64,000 bases of DNA from an uncultured Paracoccus sp. (GTDB lineage Bacteria > Pseudomonadota > Alphaproteobacteria > Rhodobacterales > Rhodobacteraceae), in NCBI RefSeq assembly GCF_945915435.1, contig NZ_CAMEFG010000013.1, positions 1-64,000 of the forward strand, given 5' to 3'. The notes under the pieces were generated by a model, which was given only the letters and a program-made list of their open reading frames with translations, was not told the DNA's origin and did not search any database. The translations under genes and the position numbers were made by a program. Positions 8,467 through 17,623 of the stretch are shown here, one piece after another. Numbering within the stretch: the stretch's first letter is position 1; each line of letters begins with the position of its first letter.

Positions 8467-9639
8467 TTGAAAAGCGTCACCATCCTTGGCGCGACCGGCT
8501 CGGTCGGGGAAAGCGCATTCGACCTGTTGCAGCATGAAGGCGGGGCCGACGCTTTTCGCACGGTCGCGCTGACCGGCGGGCGCAATATCGCGCGGCTGGC
8601 CGAAATGGCGCGCGCGCTGCGGGCCGAGCTTGCCGTCACCGCCTGGCCGGACCTGCTGCCCGATCTGCGCGACGCGCTGGCGGGAACGCAGACCCGCGCG
8701 CTGGCCGGTCCCGAGGGGCTGGCCGAGGCCGCCGCGCGCGAAGCCGACTGGACGCTGTCGGCCATCGTCGGCGCGGCGGGGCTGGCGCCGGGCCTGCGGG
8801 TGCTGGAACGCGGGGGCGTGCTTGCGCTGGCCAACAAGGAAACGCTGGTCGCGGCGGGGCGGCTGGTCACGGCGACCTCGGCCCGGACGGGTGCGCGGCT
8901 TCTGCCCGTCGATTCCGAACATTCCGCGATCTTCCAGCTTCTGGGGCATGAGGACAGGGCGGCGATCCGCCATATCTCGATCACCGCATCCGGGGGCGCG
9001 TTCCGCGACTGGCCGCTGGAGCGGCTGGCCAGCGCCACCGTGGCCCAGGCCTCGTGCCATCCCAACTGGTCGATGGGGCAGCGCATCACCATCGACAGCG
9101 CAAGCATGTTCAACAAGGCGCTGGAAATCATTGAAGCGCATGAATTTTTCGACATTCCCGCCGAACGCATAAGGGTCCTGATCCACCCCCAGTCCATCGT
9201 CCATGCGATGGCCAGTTTCTGCGACGGATCCTCGACCGCGCATCTGGGGGTGCCGGACATGCGCCACGCCATCGGCTATGCGCTGAACTGGCCCGAGCGC
9301 CGCGCCCTGCCGGTCGAGACGCTGGACCTGGCATCCATCGGCACGCTGACCTTCGACCGCCCCGATGAGGGGCGCTGGCCCGCGCTGCGCCTTGCGCGCG
9401 AGGTGATGGCGGCGGGCGGGGCCGCCGGTGCGGTCTTCAACGCCGCCAAGGAACAGGCGCTGGACGATTTCATCGCGGGGCGTCTGCGCTTTACCGACAT
9501 GGCGCAGGCGGTTCAGCACGCGCTGGAAAGCGCCGCGGGGCAGGGTGGCTTTGCCCGCAGCCCGGCAACGCTGGACGAGGTGCTTGACTGGGACAGGGCG
9601 GGCCGCAGGGCCGCCGCGGCATGGAAGGGGCGCGCATGA
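8467..9639 (+). CDS. dxr: 1-deoxy-D-xylulose 5-phosphate reductoisomerase
   Basis: 390 aa with a TTG start 3 nt after the cdsA stop. Catalyses the NADPH-dependent committed step of the MEP isoprenoid pathway, supplying precursors used by UppS and MiaA. The N-terminal NADPH-binding GATGSVGES (residues 8-16), ALANKETLVAAG, the metal-binding VDSEHSAIFQ near residue 147 and the substrate loop SCHPNWSMGQRITIDSASM are present. No ATG occurs before the GATGSVG motif in this frame, so TTG is the only sensible start. The stop overlaps the rseP ATG. Confidence 0.95.
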   Translation: MKSVTILGATGSVGESAFDLLQHEGGADAFRTVALTGGRNIARLAEMARALRAELAVTAWPDLLPDLRDALAGTQTRALAGPEGLAEAAAREADWTLSAIVGAAGLAPGLRVLERGGVLALANKETLVAAGRLVTATSARTGARLLPVDSEHSAIFQLLGHEDRAAIRHISITASGGAFRDWPLERLASATVAQASCHPNWSMGQRITIDSASMFNKALEIIEAHEFFDIPAERIRVLIHPQSIVHAMASFCDGSSTAHLGVPDMRHAIGYALNWPERRALPVETLDLASIGTLTFDRPDEGRWPALRLAREVMAAGGAAGAVFNAAKEQALDDFIAGRLRFTDMAQAVQHALESAAGQGGFARSPATLDEVLDWDRAGRRAAAAWKGRA

Positions 9640-10964
9640 TGGCTTTGCTGGGTGAGTTGGGCAACCTGCTCTGGACCGTCGGCGCCTTCGTCGTGGCGCT
9701 GTCGATCATCGTCGCGGTCCATGAATACGGCCATTACATCGTCGGCCGCTGGTCCGGCATCCGGGCCGAGGTGTTCTCGATCGGCTTCGGCCCGCGCCTG
9801 CTGTCCTGGCGCGACCGGCGCGGGACGCTGTGGCAGGTGGCGGCGGTCCCGCTTGGCGGCTATGTCCGCTTCCTGGGCGATGCCAATGCCGCCAGCGCGG
9901 GCACGGGGGCCGAGGTCGACCCCGCCCTGCGCCGCCAATCGCTGACCGGCGCGCCGCTTTGGGCGCGGGTCGCCACGGTCGCGGCGGGGCCGGTCTTCAA
10001 CTTCATCCTGTCGATCGCGGTTTTCGCCGGCATGATGATCTGGAGCGGGGTCGCCGTCGAACGTGTCCAGCTTGGCGCGATCAAGCCCTTGCCGCCGCAG
10101 GTTTCCCATCAGTTGCAACCCGGCGACGAGGTGCTGGCCATCGGCGGGCAGCCGGTCGCGGACTGGCGCGCACTGTTCGCGCTGGACCAGAGCTTGCCGC
10201 TTGCGGATCAACACGACTGGCATATCCGCCGCGAGGGCGCCGAGATGGTCGTGCCCGGTCCCGACCCCAATCCCGCCTTCGTCTCGGGCGTGGCGCCGCG
10301 CAGCGCGGCCTCGAACGCGGGGCTGAGGGCGGGGGACGTGGTGCTTGCGGTCGATGGCGCGCCGATCCACCGCTTTTCCCAGATCCGCGATTTCGTCGAA
10401 CGGGCCGAGGGCGCGCCCATCGTCCTGCGTGTCTGGCGCGAGGGCGTGGGCGAGGCCGACTATACCCTGTCCGCCCACCGGCGCGACCTGCCAGCGCCTG
10501 ACGGCGGGTTCCAGCAACGCTGGATGATCGGCGTCACCGGCGGCGGTTTCCTTGAACCCGAAACCCGTCCCACCGGCCTGGTCGAGGCATTGCAGGGCGG
10601 GGTCGCGCGGACCTGGGATATCATCGCATCCTCGCTCACCGGGATCTGGGCGATGGTGACCGGGCAGATCGGCACCTGCAACATCGGCGGGGCGATTTCC
10701 ATCGCTGAAACCACGGCTGAAGCCGCCTCGGCGGGGGGCAGCAATTTCATCTGGTGGATTGCGGTCCTGTCGGCGGCCATCGGTTTTCTGAACCTGTTGC
10801 CGATCCCGGTGCTGGACGGCGGGCATCTGGTCTTTTACGCCTACGAGGCCGTCACGGGCCGCCCGGCATCGGACCGCGTCATCAACTTCCTGACCCTGAT
10901 CGGGCTGGCGATGGTGGTTTCACTGATGATTTTCGGCCTCTCGAACGATCTTTTCTGCCCATGA
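9636..10964 (+). CDS. rseP: RIP metalloprotease RseP (site-2 protease)
   Basis: 442 aa inner-membrane zinc protease of the S2P/M50B family. The zinc motif HEYGH is at residues 29-33 within the first membrane helix, and the third ligand lies in LDGGH (393-397). Two periplasmic PDZ-like segments lie between (about 115-190 and 205-290). The family cleaves anti-sigma factors and clears signal peptides within the membrane. The ATG at 9636 overlaps the dxr stop and follows GGAAGGGG; an ATG directly after it (9639) is equivalent. It sits just upstream of bamA, as in most proteobacteria. Confidence 0.95.
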   Translation: MMALLGELGNLLWTVGAFVVALSIIVAVHEYGHYIVGRWSGIRAEVFSIGFGPRLLSWRDRRGTLWQVAAVPLGGYVRFLGDANAASAGTGAEVDPALRRQSLTGAPLWARVATVAAGPVFNFILSIAVFAGMMIWSGVAVERVQLGAIKPLPPQVSHQLQPGDEVLAIGGQPVADWRALFALDQSLPLADQHDWHIRREGAEMVVPGPDPNPAFVSGVAPRSAASNAGLRAGDVVLAVDGAPIHRFSQIRDFVERAEGAPIVLRVWREGVGEADYTLSAHRRDLPAPDGGFQQRWMIGVTGGGFLEPETRPTGLVEALQGGVARTWDIIASSLTGIWAMVTGQIGTCNIGGAISIAETTAEAASAGGSNFIWWIAVLSAAIGFLNLLPIPVLDGGHLVFYAYEAVTGRPASDRVINFLTLIGLAMVVSLMIFGLSNDLFCP

Positions 10965-10978
10965 GGGCGCTTGAGGTT

Positions 10979-11006
10979 TTGACAGCCTGTCCCGGTTGGC
11001 TGTATC
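10979..11006 (+). promoter_or_regulatory. Possible sigma-70 type promoter before bamA
   Basis: TTGACA (10979-10984), a 16-bp spacer and TGTATC (11001-11006), in the 93-bp gap between rseP and bamA and about 50 bp before the chosen bamA start. This would give bamA-skp its own promoter in addition to read-through. Confidence 0.4.
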
Positions 11007-11057
11007 CATCGGCCAAACCGACCGATGAAATCGGCACATATCAGAATGAGGGCGGCA

Positions 11058-13397
11058 ATGACGGATAGGAAACTCGGCGGGGGCGCTTTGGCCCTGATCT
11101 CGGCGCTGGCCGTCGCCGCTCCGGCAGGCATGATCGCGGCTCCTGCGCTGGCGCAGGGCTATGTGTTCAACAACGTCTCGATCGAAGGGGCGCAGCGGAT
11201 CGAGGGGGCGACGATCCTGTCCCACGCGGGCATTCCGCGCGGTCAGCAGGTCTCGCCGGGCGATCTGAACGCCGCCGTGCAGCGGCTGCAACAATCGGGC
11301 CTGTTCGAGACGGTCGAGGTGGTGCCGCAGGGCAATACGCTGGTCATCCGCGTGCGCGAATATCCCACCATCAACGCCATTGCCTTCGAAGGCAACCGCC
11401 GCGTCAGGAACGAGCAACTGACCGAGGTGATCCAGAGCCGTTCGCGCCATGTCTATTCCCCCGCGCAGGCCGAGGCGGATGCCGAGGTCATCAGCCAGGT
11501 CTATGCCTCGCAGGGACGCCTGGCCGCGCGGATCGACCCGCGCATCATCCGCCGGGCGGGCAATCAGGTCGACCTGGTCTTTGAAATCCGCGAAGGCGAC
11601 CTGACCGAGATCGAGCGCATCGGTTTCGTCGGCAACCGCGCCTTTTCCGACCGTCGGCTGCGCAACGTGCTGGACACCAAGCAGGCGGGCCTGCTGCGGA
11701 CCTTCGTGCGCCGCGACACCTTCGCGCCCGAGCGCACGGCGGTGGACGAGCAGTTGCTGACCGACTTCTACCGCTCGCGCGGGTATGCCGATTTCCGGGT
11801 GCAGGCGATCTCGCCCGAGGTGGCGCGGGAACGCGACGCCTTCTATATCACTTTCAACATCCAGGAAGGCCCGCGCTATACCTTCGGCCGGGTCAACACG
11901 CTCAGCGAGATCCCCGGCCTGGACGCCAGCGACTTCGCCGCGCAGAACCGCGTCCGCCAGGGCACGGTCTACAATCCCGCCGTCATCGACAACACGATCC
12001 GCCGGATGGAGGCGTTGGCCATCCAGAAGGGCCTGGACTTCGTCGCGATCGAGCCGCGCGTGACCCGCAATCCGCGCAACCAGACGCTGGACCTGACCTT
12101 CGCGCTGACCCGCGGTCCCCGCATCTTCGTCGAGCGCATCGACATCGAGGGCAACACCGCCACGCTGGACGAGGTGATCCGCCGTCAGTTCACGACCGTC
12201 GAGGGCGATCCCTTCAACCCGCGCGAAATCCGCAATGCCGCCGAACGCATCCGCGCGCTTGGCTATTTCTCGGATGCGCAGGTGGACAGCCGCCAGGGTT
12301 CTTCGCCCGAACAGGTCATCGTCGATGTCAACGTCGAGGAACAGCCGACCGGCAGCCTGAACTTCGGCGTCAGCTATGGCGTCAACTCGGGCGTGGGCTT
12401 TAACTTCGCGCTGAGCGAGCAGAACTTCCTTGGCCGCGGGCAAGAGGTGCAACTCAGCTTTTCGACCGGCAGCGGGACGCGCTCATCCGGGCTGACCTTC
12501 GTCGAGCCTTATCTGCTGGGCCGCGACCTGCGCGGGCGTTTCCAGATCTGGTACAACACCACCGAACGCTACAATTCCGAATATAACACCCGCAGCGTCG
12601 GCTTCCAGACGGGGGCCGAGTTCCCCGTTTCCGAAAACGGGCGACTGGAACTGCGCTACAAGCTGAGCAAGGATACGCTGAGCGATGTCACCCCCATCGG
12701 ACCGGACCCGGAAACCGGCGAGCTGACCGGCTCGTCCCCGATCCTGTGGCGCGACCAGGGCGGATACTTCACCTCGGCGCTTGGCTACAGCTACAGCTAT
12801 GACAGCCGCCGCACGGGGCTGGATCCGCTGAACCGCTACCGCTTCACCTTCAGCCAAGATTACGCGGGTCTGGGCGGCGACGTGAAGTCGATTACGAGCG
12901 AGTTCTATGCCGGCGTCGAAAGCAACGCATGGCGCGAAGAGGTCACGCTGCGCGCCGAGTTCGAGCTGGGCGCAATCCACATGCTGGACGACCAGCGCAG
13001 CCGCCGCTTCGACCGCTTCACCGGCAACAACAAGGTGCGCGGCTTTGAATACAACGGCTTTGGCCCGCGTGACCTTGGCGCCCCGAACGAGGACGCGCTT
13101 GGCGGCAACTACTATTGGTCGCTGCGGACCGAGGCGCAATTCCCCCTTGGCCTGCCCGAGGAATACGGCATCACCGGCGGGCTTTTCGCCGATGTCGGAT
13201 CGATCTGGGGCTTGGACGATACGGCAGGCGCGACCGGCACCGTCGATGACGGGATGCATGTGCGGGCCGCCGTCGGGGCCTCGCTCTTCTGGACGACGCC
13301 CATCGGGCCGCTGCGCTTCAACTTTTCGAAGGCCGTCAAGAAGCTGGACTATGACGAGGAACAGCCTTTCGATCTGACCATCTCGACCAGTTTCTGA
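11058..13397 (+). CDS. bamA: Outer membrane protein assembly factor BamA
   Basis: 779 aa. Central component of the BAM complex that folds beta-barrel proteins into the outer membrane. A signal peptide (residues 1-33, ending APALAQ) is followed by five POTRA repeats (about 35-355, recognisable by VEGN/FVGN-type turns such as IEGAQRIEG, FEGNRRV, FVGNRAFSD, IEGNTATLDE). After these comes a 16-strand barrel ending in the aromatic C-terminus SF, with the conserved VRGF (KVRGFEYNGFGPRD) motif in the barrel lumen. ATG 11058 is preceded by GAGGG; ATGs at 11046 and 11025 are alternatives. The stop overlaps the skp start. Confidence 0.96.
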   Translation: MTDRKLGGGALALISALAVAAPAGMIAAPALAQGYVFNNVSIEGAQRIEGATILSHAGIPRGQQVSPGDLNAAVQRLQQSGLFETVEVVPQGNTLVIRVREYPTINAIAFEGNRRVRNEQLTEVIQSRSRHVYSPAQAEADAEVISQVYASQGRLAARIDPRIIRRAGNQVDLVFEIREGDLTEIERIGFVGNRAFSDRRLRNVLDTKQAGLLRTFVRRDTFAPERTAVDEQLLTDFYRSRGYADFRVQAISPEVARERDAFYITFNIQEGPRYTFGRVNTLSEIPGLDASDFAAQNRVRQGTVYNPAVIDNTIRRMEALAIQKGLDFVAIEPRVTRNPRNQTLDLTFALTRGPRIFVERIDIEGNTATLDEVIRRQFTTVEGDPFNPREIRNAAERIRALGYFSDAQVDSRQGSSPEQVIVDVNVEEQPTGSLNFGVSYGVNSGVGFNFALSEQNFLGRGQEVQLSFSTGSGTRSSGLTFVEPYLLGRDLRGRFQIWYNTTERYNSEYNTRSVGFQTGAEFPVSENGRLELRYKLSKDTLSDVTPIGPDPETGELTGSSPILWRDQGGYFTSALGYSYSYDSRRTGLDPLNRYRFTFSQDYAGLGGDVKSITSEFYAGVESNAWREEVTLRAEFELGAIHMLDDQRSRRFDRFTGNNKVRGFEYNGFGPRDLGAPNEDALGGNYYWSLRTEAQFPLGLPEEYGITGGLFADVGSIWGLDDTAGATGTVDDGMHVRAAVGASLFWTTPIGPLRFNFSKAVKKLDYDEEQPFDLTISTSF

Positions 13398-14101
13398 TGC
13401 GGGGGCTGGCGGCATGGCTGGTCGCGGCGGCGCTTCCTGCCGTGGCGCTTGCGCAGGACGATGGTGCAAACCGCCTGCCGATCCAGCTTCAGTCCGATGA
13501 TAGCCAGCCCGAGCCGGGCAATGGTGCGGTCGGCCAGCCAGCCGATCCCGCGCCGATCCTCGTGCCCTCGACCGGGACGGGATCGACCCCGCTGATGAGC
13601 ATCGACCAGGAAAGATTGTTCCTGGAATCGGAGTGGGGCGAGCGCGTCCAGAACGAGCTAGCCGAGCGTAGCCGGGATTTTGCCGAGGAAAACGAACGGC
13701 TTGCGCAAGAGTTCTCGGATGAGGAGCAAGAGCTGACCCGCCTGCGCGACACGCTTTCGCCCGAAGAGTTCCGCGCCCGCGCCGACGAATTCGACCAGCG
13801 GGTGGTCGAGGTGCGGCGCGAAAGGGACTCGATGGGGCAGGAACTTCAGGCCCTGTTCGAGCAGGAACGCACCGCCTTCCTGCAAGCCAGTCTGCCGCTG
13901 CTGGCCCAGTTGATGGAAGAACGGGGCGCCGTGGCGGTGCTGGACCAGCGCGTCATCTTCGTTTCCGCCGAGGCCATCGACGTGACCCAGGCCCTGATCG
14001 AGCGGATCAATGCTGCCGAAGGTGCGGGCGAACCCATCCAGCCCCCTGCGGACGAGGATGCCGGGGCAGGGGATGCCCCCGCCGATCAGCCCGAGCCGTG
14101 A
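13397..14101 (+). CDS. skp: OmpH/Skp-family periplasmic chaperone
   Basis: 234 aa. Holds unfolded outer membrane proteins in the periplasm for delivery to BamA. An N-terminal signal peptide (residues 1-19, ending AVALAQ) is followed by a Pro/Asp-rich linker, the typical SIDQERLFLESEWGERVQNE entry, and a long charged coiled coil (about residues 85-165). It is longer than E. coli Skp because of the linker and an acidic, proline-rich tail (about 215-234). It starts within the bamA stop (TGATG). In many relatives fabZ and lpxA follow; here the operon ends and overlaps the convergent nucleoside hydrolase gene by 16 bp. Confidence 0.88.
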   Translation: MRGLAAWLVAAALPAVALAQDDGANRLPIQLQSDDSQPEPGNGAVGQPADPAPILVPSTGTGSTPLMSIDQERLFLESEWGERVQNELAERSRDFAEENERLAQEFSDEEQELTRLRDTLSPEEFRARADEFDQRVVEVRRERDSMGQELQALFEQERTAFLQASLPLLAQLMEERGAVAVLDQRVIFVSAEAIDVTQALIERINAAEGAGEPIQPPADEDAGAGDAPADQPEP

Positions 14102-15036
14102 CCGTCCAGCCGGGCGATGCGCCGGGCCAGCAGGTCGAACAGGCGGTCGCGTTCGACTTCGCGGATGAAGGTTGCGTTAGGTGCGCGGCCCGTGACGCCC
14201 CACCAGTCCGCGACGGTCATGCCCAGCGTCAGGCGGCTTTCGGTCTCGATCTCGACATTGATGAAACGGCCCGAGAAAAGCGCGGGTTCCAGCAGCCAGG
14301 CGACGGCGCAGGGGTCGTGCAGGGGCGCGCCCTCGCTGCCGTATTTCGCCCGGTCGTAACGCTCGAAGAAATCGGTCCAGCTTGCGACGGCCTGTCCGAC
14401 GGGACCGAGGCCGCGCATTGTCTCGATCCATTCGCGGCTGGTCAGCGCCTTGTGGGTGACGTCCAGCGGGATCACCGTCAGCGGCGCGCCCGAGGCGAAG
14501 ACAATCCGGGCCGCGTCCGGGTCCACATGGATGTTGAACTCGGCCGCCGGGGTGATGTTGCCGCCTTCGAAACAGGCGCCGCCCATCAGGACGATCCGCC
14601 CGACGCGCGCGACGATGTCGGGGGCGCGGCGAAAGGCCTGGGCGATATTTGTCAGCGGCCCGATCGGCACCAGCGTCACGCTGCCCGGCGCCTCGCGGCG
14701 CAGGCTGTCGATGATGAAATCGACGGCATGGGCGGATTGCAGCGGCATCGAGGGATCGGGCAGGGCGATCCCGTCCAGTCCCGTCCGGCCATGCACATGT
14801 TCCGCCGTGACAAGTTCACGCTGCAAAGGCTTGTCGCAGCCTGAAAAAATCGGGATGTCCGGCCGCCCTGCCAATTCGCAGATCTTGCGCGCGTTCTGTT
14901 GGGTCAGCGACAGCGGGACATTGCCCGCCACCACGGTCAGCCCCAGCAACTCCAGTTCCGGGCTGGCCAGGGCCAACAGGATCGCAACCGCGTCATCCTG
15001 CCCCGGATCGGTGTCGATGATGATCTTCAAGGTCAT
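14086..15036 (-). CDS. Inosine-uridine preferring nucleoside hydrolase (IunH family)
   Basis: 316 aa. Hydrolyses the N-glycosidic bond of ribonucleosides to base and ribose. The calcium-binding DTDPGQDDA signature is at residues 8-16, as expected for the family; VVAGNVPL, MGGACFEGGNITPAAEFNIHVDPDAA and PLDVTHKAL are further conserved blocks. The start at 15036 overlaps the stop of the upstream acylase gene (ATGA), so the two form an operon. Substrate range (pyrimidine-specific RihA/B or broad RihC type) cannot be read from the sequence. It overlaps the end of skp convergently by 16 bp. Confidence 0.92.
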   Translation of the reverse strand: MTLKIIIDTDPGQDDAVAILLALASPELELLGLTVVAGNVPLSLTQQNARKICELAGRPDIPIFSGCDKPLQRELVTAEHVHGRTGLDGIALPDPSMPLQSAHAVDFIIDSLRREAPGSVTLVPIGPLTNIAQAFRRAPDIVARVGRIVLMGGACFEGGNITPAAEFNIHVDPDAARIVFASGAPLTVIPLDVTHKALTSREWIETMRGLGPVGQAVASWTDFFERYDRAKYGSEGAPLHDPCAVAWLLEPALFSGRFINVEIETESRLTLGMTVADWWGVTGRAPNATFIREVERDRLFDLLARRIARLDGHGSG

Positions 15037-17495
15037 TCTCCTGCGGGGTGCAGCCGGGTGATCCCCGCCGCCCCGGCGCGGGCCAGATCGGGGTCCAGCG
15101 ACATGCCGACATATTCGCCGCGCCGCCACAATTCGGCAAGGTCGTCGTAATGGCGCGACAGCGGATGGCCTGATTGCCCGGTCGAGATCACGAAGACCGA
15201 ACTGTCCGGGTCGGCGAGGTCATAAACCCCGCGATAGGCCGCGCCGGTGACGTTCAGCCAGGGGTTCGGTCCCGTCCCGCGCGCGCCCGCCCGCGCCACC
15301 GTCGAATCGTCGCCCGAGGTCGATTGCAACAGGTTCACCACATAGGACAACCCGCGAAGGTCGCCCAGGGCCGGGTGGACGTGGCGGGCCTGGTGCAGAT
15401 CGCCCCAACGCCAGCTTGTCACATCCGGCCCGAAACGCGCGGCAAGGTCCAGGATGGCCTGGTCCAGCGCCTGCCGGGCGATCTCGGTGCAGGTTTCCTG
15501 CGCGGTGGACTGGCGGATATCGCACCATTCTGCGGCACCGCCGATATTGCGAAAGGCACGTTCGATGAAATCGGGGTAAAGCCGCGTCAACTCGTTCGAG
15601 AGCGGCCCGAGTTCGTCGCGCAGGATACGGTCCTGCAACTCGCGCATCCAGGCGGCATAGATCAGAGGTTCGGGCAGGTGTTCGTTCATCGCGCCGTCCC
15701 AGTTCGCCAGCAGCCCAAGCGCGTCCTGCCGCTGCCGTTCCGGCGTGCCGCGCTGCGCAGGCTCGCCCGTGAACCACAGATCGGCGGCGACGAGCGGCAG
15801 CAGCGCGCGGGCGACCGGGCTGACGATATCGTTCTGCGCGGCGATGAAGCTGTCGCGCGAATGAACCTCGCGGCTGGAGAGCAGGAAGTCGAGCCGTTTC
15901 TGCCGGTGATCGTCGGCCCAGTCGTAGCCCAGGGGCTGGCCGTCCGCTGCCAGGGGCTGGCCGCCGGTCGCGCTGACGATGCCGTCGCCGGGACCGGAAA
16001 TGGTCAGCGATTCGGGCGCAGGCAGGATACCGCGCCAGCGATTTTCGACCTGCCAGCCCGGCGCGGGCATGCGTCCCGCGGTCGCGTGTTCGCGGGGCCG
16101 GTCGGGAACCGCCCCGGCAAGCGTTTGGGCCACGCCATCCGCATCGGCCAGCGTATAGATCATTGCCGGGGCCGTCACATCGCGCAGCACCTGCCTGGCC
16201 GTTGCGCGGTCCTGCGCGCTCATCAGGGCGATCAGCGCGCTCATGCTGCGATCGCCGCCGTGGCCGCCGGTCCAGGACAGGGTCGCGACATGGCCCTGTG
16301 GCAGGATGGCCGCGATATCCAGATGTGCGGCGGGAATCGCGGGGCCGTTGACGGTGTTGCGCAGGGTGATGGTCTGGTCCGCGCCATCCTTGACGCGGAT
16401 GATCTCGCGCCGGCTGTCGAAGCTGGTCCAGCCGGAATCGCCGCGGTAGCGGTTGGGGTCGCCGGGCTGGATCTCCTCGATGAACAGGTCCTGATCGTCG
16501 ATCTGCGCGGGCGTCACGCCCCAGGCCATTCCGGCATTGCGCCCGGCAAGCACGGCGGGAATACCCGGGATCGTGCCGCCGATGACACCGCCGGATTGCA
16601 GCTCCAGCCGCGCCAGATACCACAGGCCGGGCGAGGTCAGCGGAAAATGCGGATCATTGGCCAAGAGCGCGCGGCCCGCCGCCGTCCGTTCGCCCGCGGC
16701 GGCCCATGCGTTGGCACTGGCGCCGAGGGCGGGGGAAAGATAGCCCAGAACCGCCGTGTTCCAGTCGCGGGGACCATCGGTGCGGTCATGGGGCAGAAAA
16801 CGCGCGCCGGGGAAAAACGAGCCATAGGCGGGCAGGGCGGGTTCGGCGACGGTCGCCACGATCTCTTGCCCGCGCGCGGGGGCGGCAAGGGACAGCCGGG
16901 CGCGCAGCACCTCGCGGCGCAGTTGCGTTGTCGAGGAAGCTGCCAGAAGCTTCAGTATTGCAATGGAATCCGCTGGCTCCCAGTAGGCGATGCTGTCGGG
17001 ATACAGAAAGAACTCGGGCGCGCCGCGGCCCCTTGCGCCAAGGTTGACCTGCTCGATCCATGCATTCACCCCCGAGGCATAGGCCTGCAAGGCGGCCTGT
17101 GTCTGCGCGTCCTGCGCCTGAACGGAATCGACGGCGTTGCGATAAAGGCCAAGCCGCCGCGCCAGGTCGTCCGAGGCAAAGGCGCCCGCCCCGTAAAGCT
17201 CGGCCAGCCGGCCCTGGGCTGCACGGCGCAGGACGGTCATCTGGAAAAGCCGGTCCTGCGCATGGGCCAGCCCAAGCGCGAAGAAGGCATCCTGGTCGGT
17301 TTGGGCGAAGATATGGGGCACGCCCTCGGTCGTGCGCACGATCTCGACTTCGGCGGCGATGCCCGCGACGCGGTGGTCGGCCCCGTAATCGGGCACCGAG
17401 CGGATGGCGAAATACCACGCCAGCAGCGCCACCAGCAGCAGGGCGACGATCAGCCCAAGGGTAAGGCGCACCAGCCAGCGGAAGATTGTCAGCAT
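15033..17495 (-). CDS. Penicillin acylase family protein (Ntn hydrolase)
   Basis: 820 aa. An N-terminal membrane-anchor or signal segment (residues 8-30) precedes the alpha-chain (GVPHIFAQTDQDAFFALGLAHAQDRLFQM), a spacer, and the beta-chain, which in this family begins with the autocatalytically exposed serine. That region reads LGASANAWAAAG, giving Ser260-Ala-Asn rather than the usual Ser-Asn, so the nucleophile register is unusual. Other family blocks (LLANDPHFPLTSPGLWY, GGTIPGIPAVLAGRN, MAWGVTP, the late GASGQSGHP-like ISTGQSGHP) are intact. Members hydrolyse amides such as beta-lactam side chains or acyl-homoserine lactones; the true substrate here is unknown. It is upstream of and overlapping the nucleoside hydrolase. 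Confidence 0.88.
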   Translation of the reverse strand: MLTIFRWLVRLTLGLIVALLLVALLAWYFAIRSVPDYGADHRVAGIAAEVEIVRTTEGVPHIFAQTDQDAFFALGLAHAQDRLFQMTVLRRAAQGRLAELYGAGAFASDDLARRLGLYRNAVDSVQAQDAQTQAALQAYASGVNAWIEQVNLGARGRGAPEFFLYPDSIAYWEPADSIAILKLLAASSTTQLRREVLRARLSLAAPARGQEIVATVAEPALPAYGSFFPGARFLPHDRTDGPRDWNTAVLGYLSPALGASANAWAAAGERTAAGRALLANDPHFPLTSPGLWYLARLELQSGGVIGGTIPGIPAVLAGRNAGMAWGVTPAQIDDQDLFIEEIQPGDPNRYRGDSGWTSFDSRREIIRVKDGADQTITLRNTVNGPAIPAAHLDIAAILPQGHVATLSWTGGHGGDRSMSALIALMSAQDRATARQVLRDVTAPAMIYTLADADGVAQTLAGAVPDRPREHATAGRMPAPGWQVENRWRGILPAPESLTISGPGDGIVSATGGQPLAADGQPLGYDWADDHRQKRLDFLLSSREVHSRDSFIAAQNDIVSPVARALLPLVAADLWFTGEPAQRGTPERQRQDALGLLANWDGAMNEHLPEPLIYAAWMRELQDRILRDELGPLSNELTRLYPDFIERAFRNIGGAAEWCDIRQSTAQETCTEIARQALDQAILDLAARFGPDVTSWRWGDLHQARHVHPALGDLRGLSYVVNLLQSTSGDDSTVARAGARGTGPNPWLNVTGAAYRGVYDLADPDSSVFVISTGQSGHPLSRHYDDLAELWRRGEYVGMSLDPDLARAGAAGITRLHPAGE

Positions 17496-17623
17496 TGGTT
17501 CAAGGCGCGTCCTGAAAATGGGCGGCGGTCACAGGTTGACCCGACCGCCGAGGAATGGAATCCATCGGGTGATAGGACAGGCCGTTGGGCAGATCAACGC
17601 GCCGCAGCGATTTGGAGGAAAAT

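Noticed and set aside
15174..17623. Large plus-strand open frame opposite the penicillin acylase
   Set aside because: Composition is typical of antisense of a high-GC gene, with no recognisable domains; the minus-strand protein has clear family motifs.
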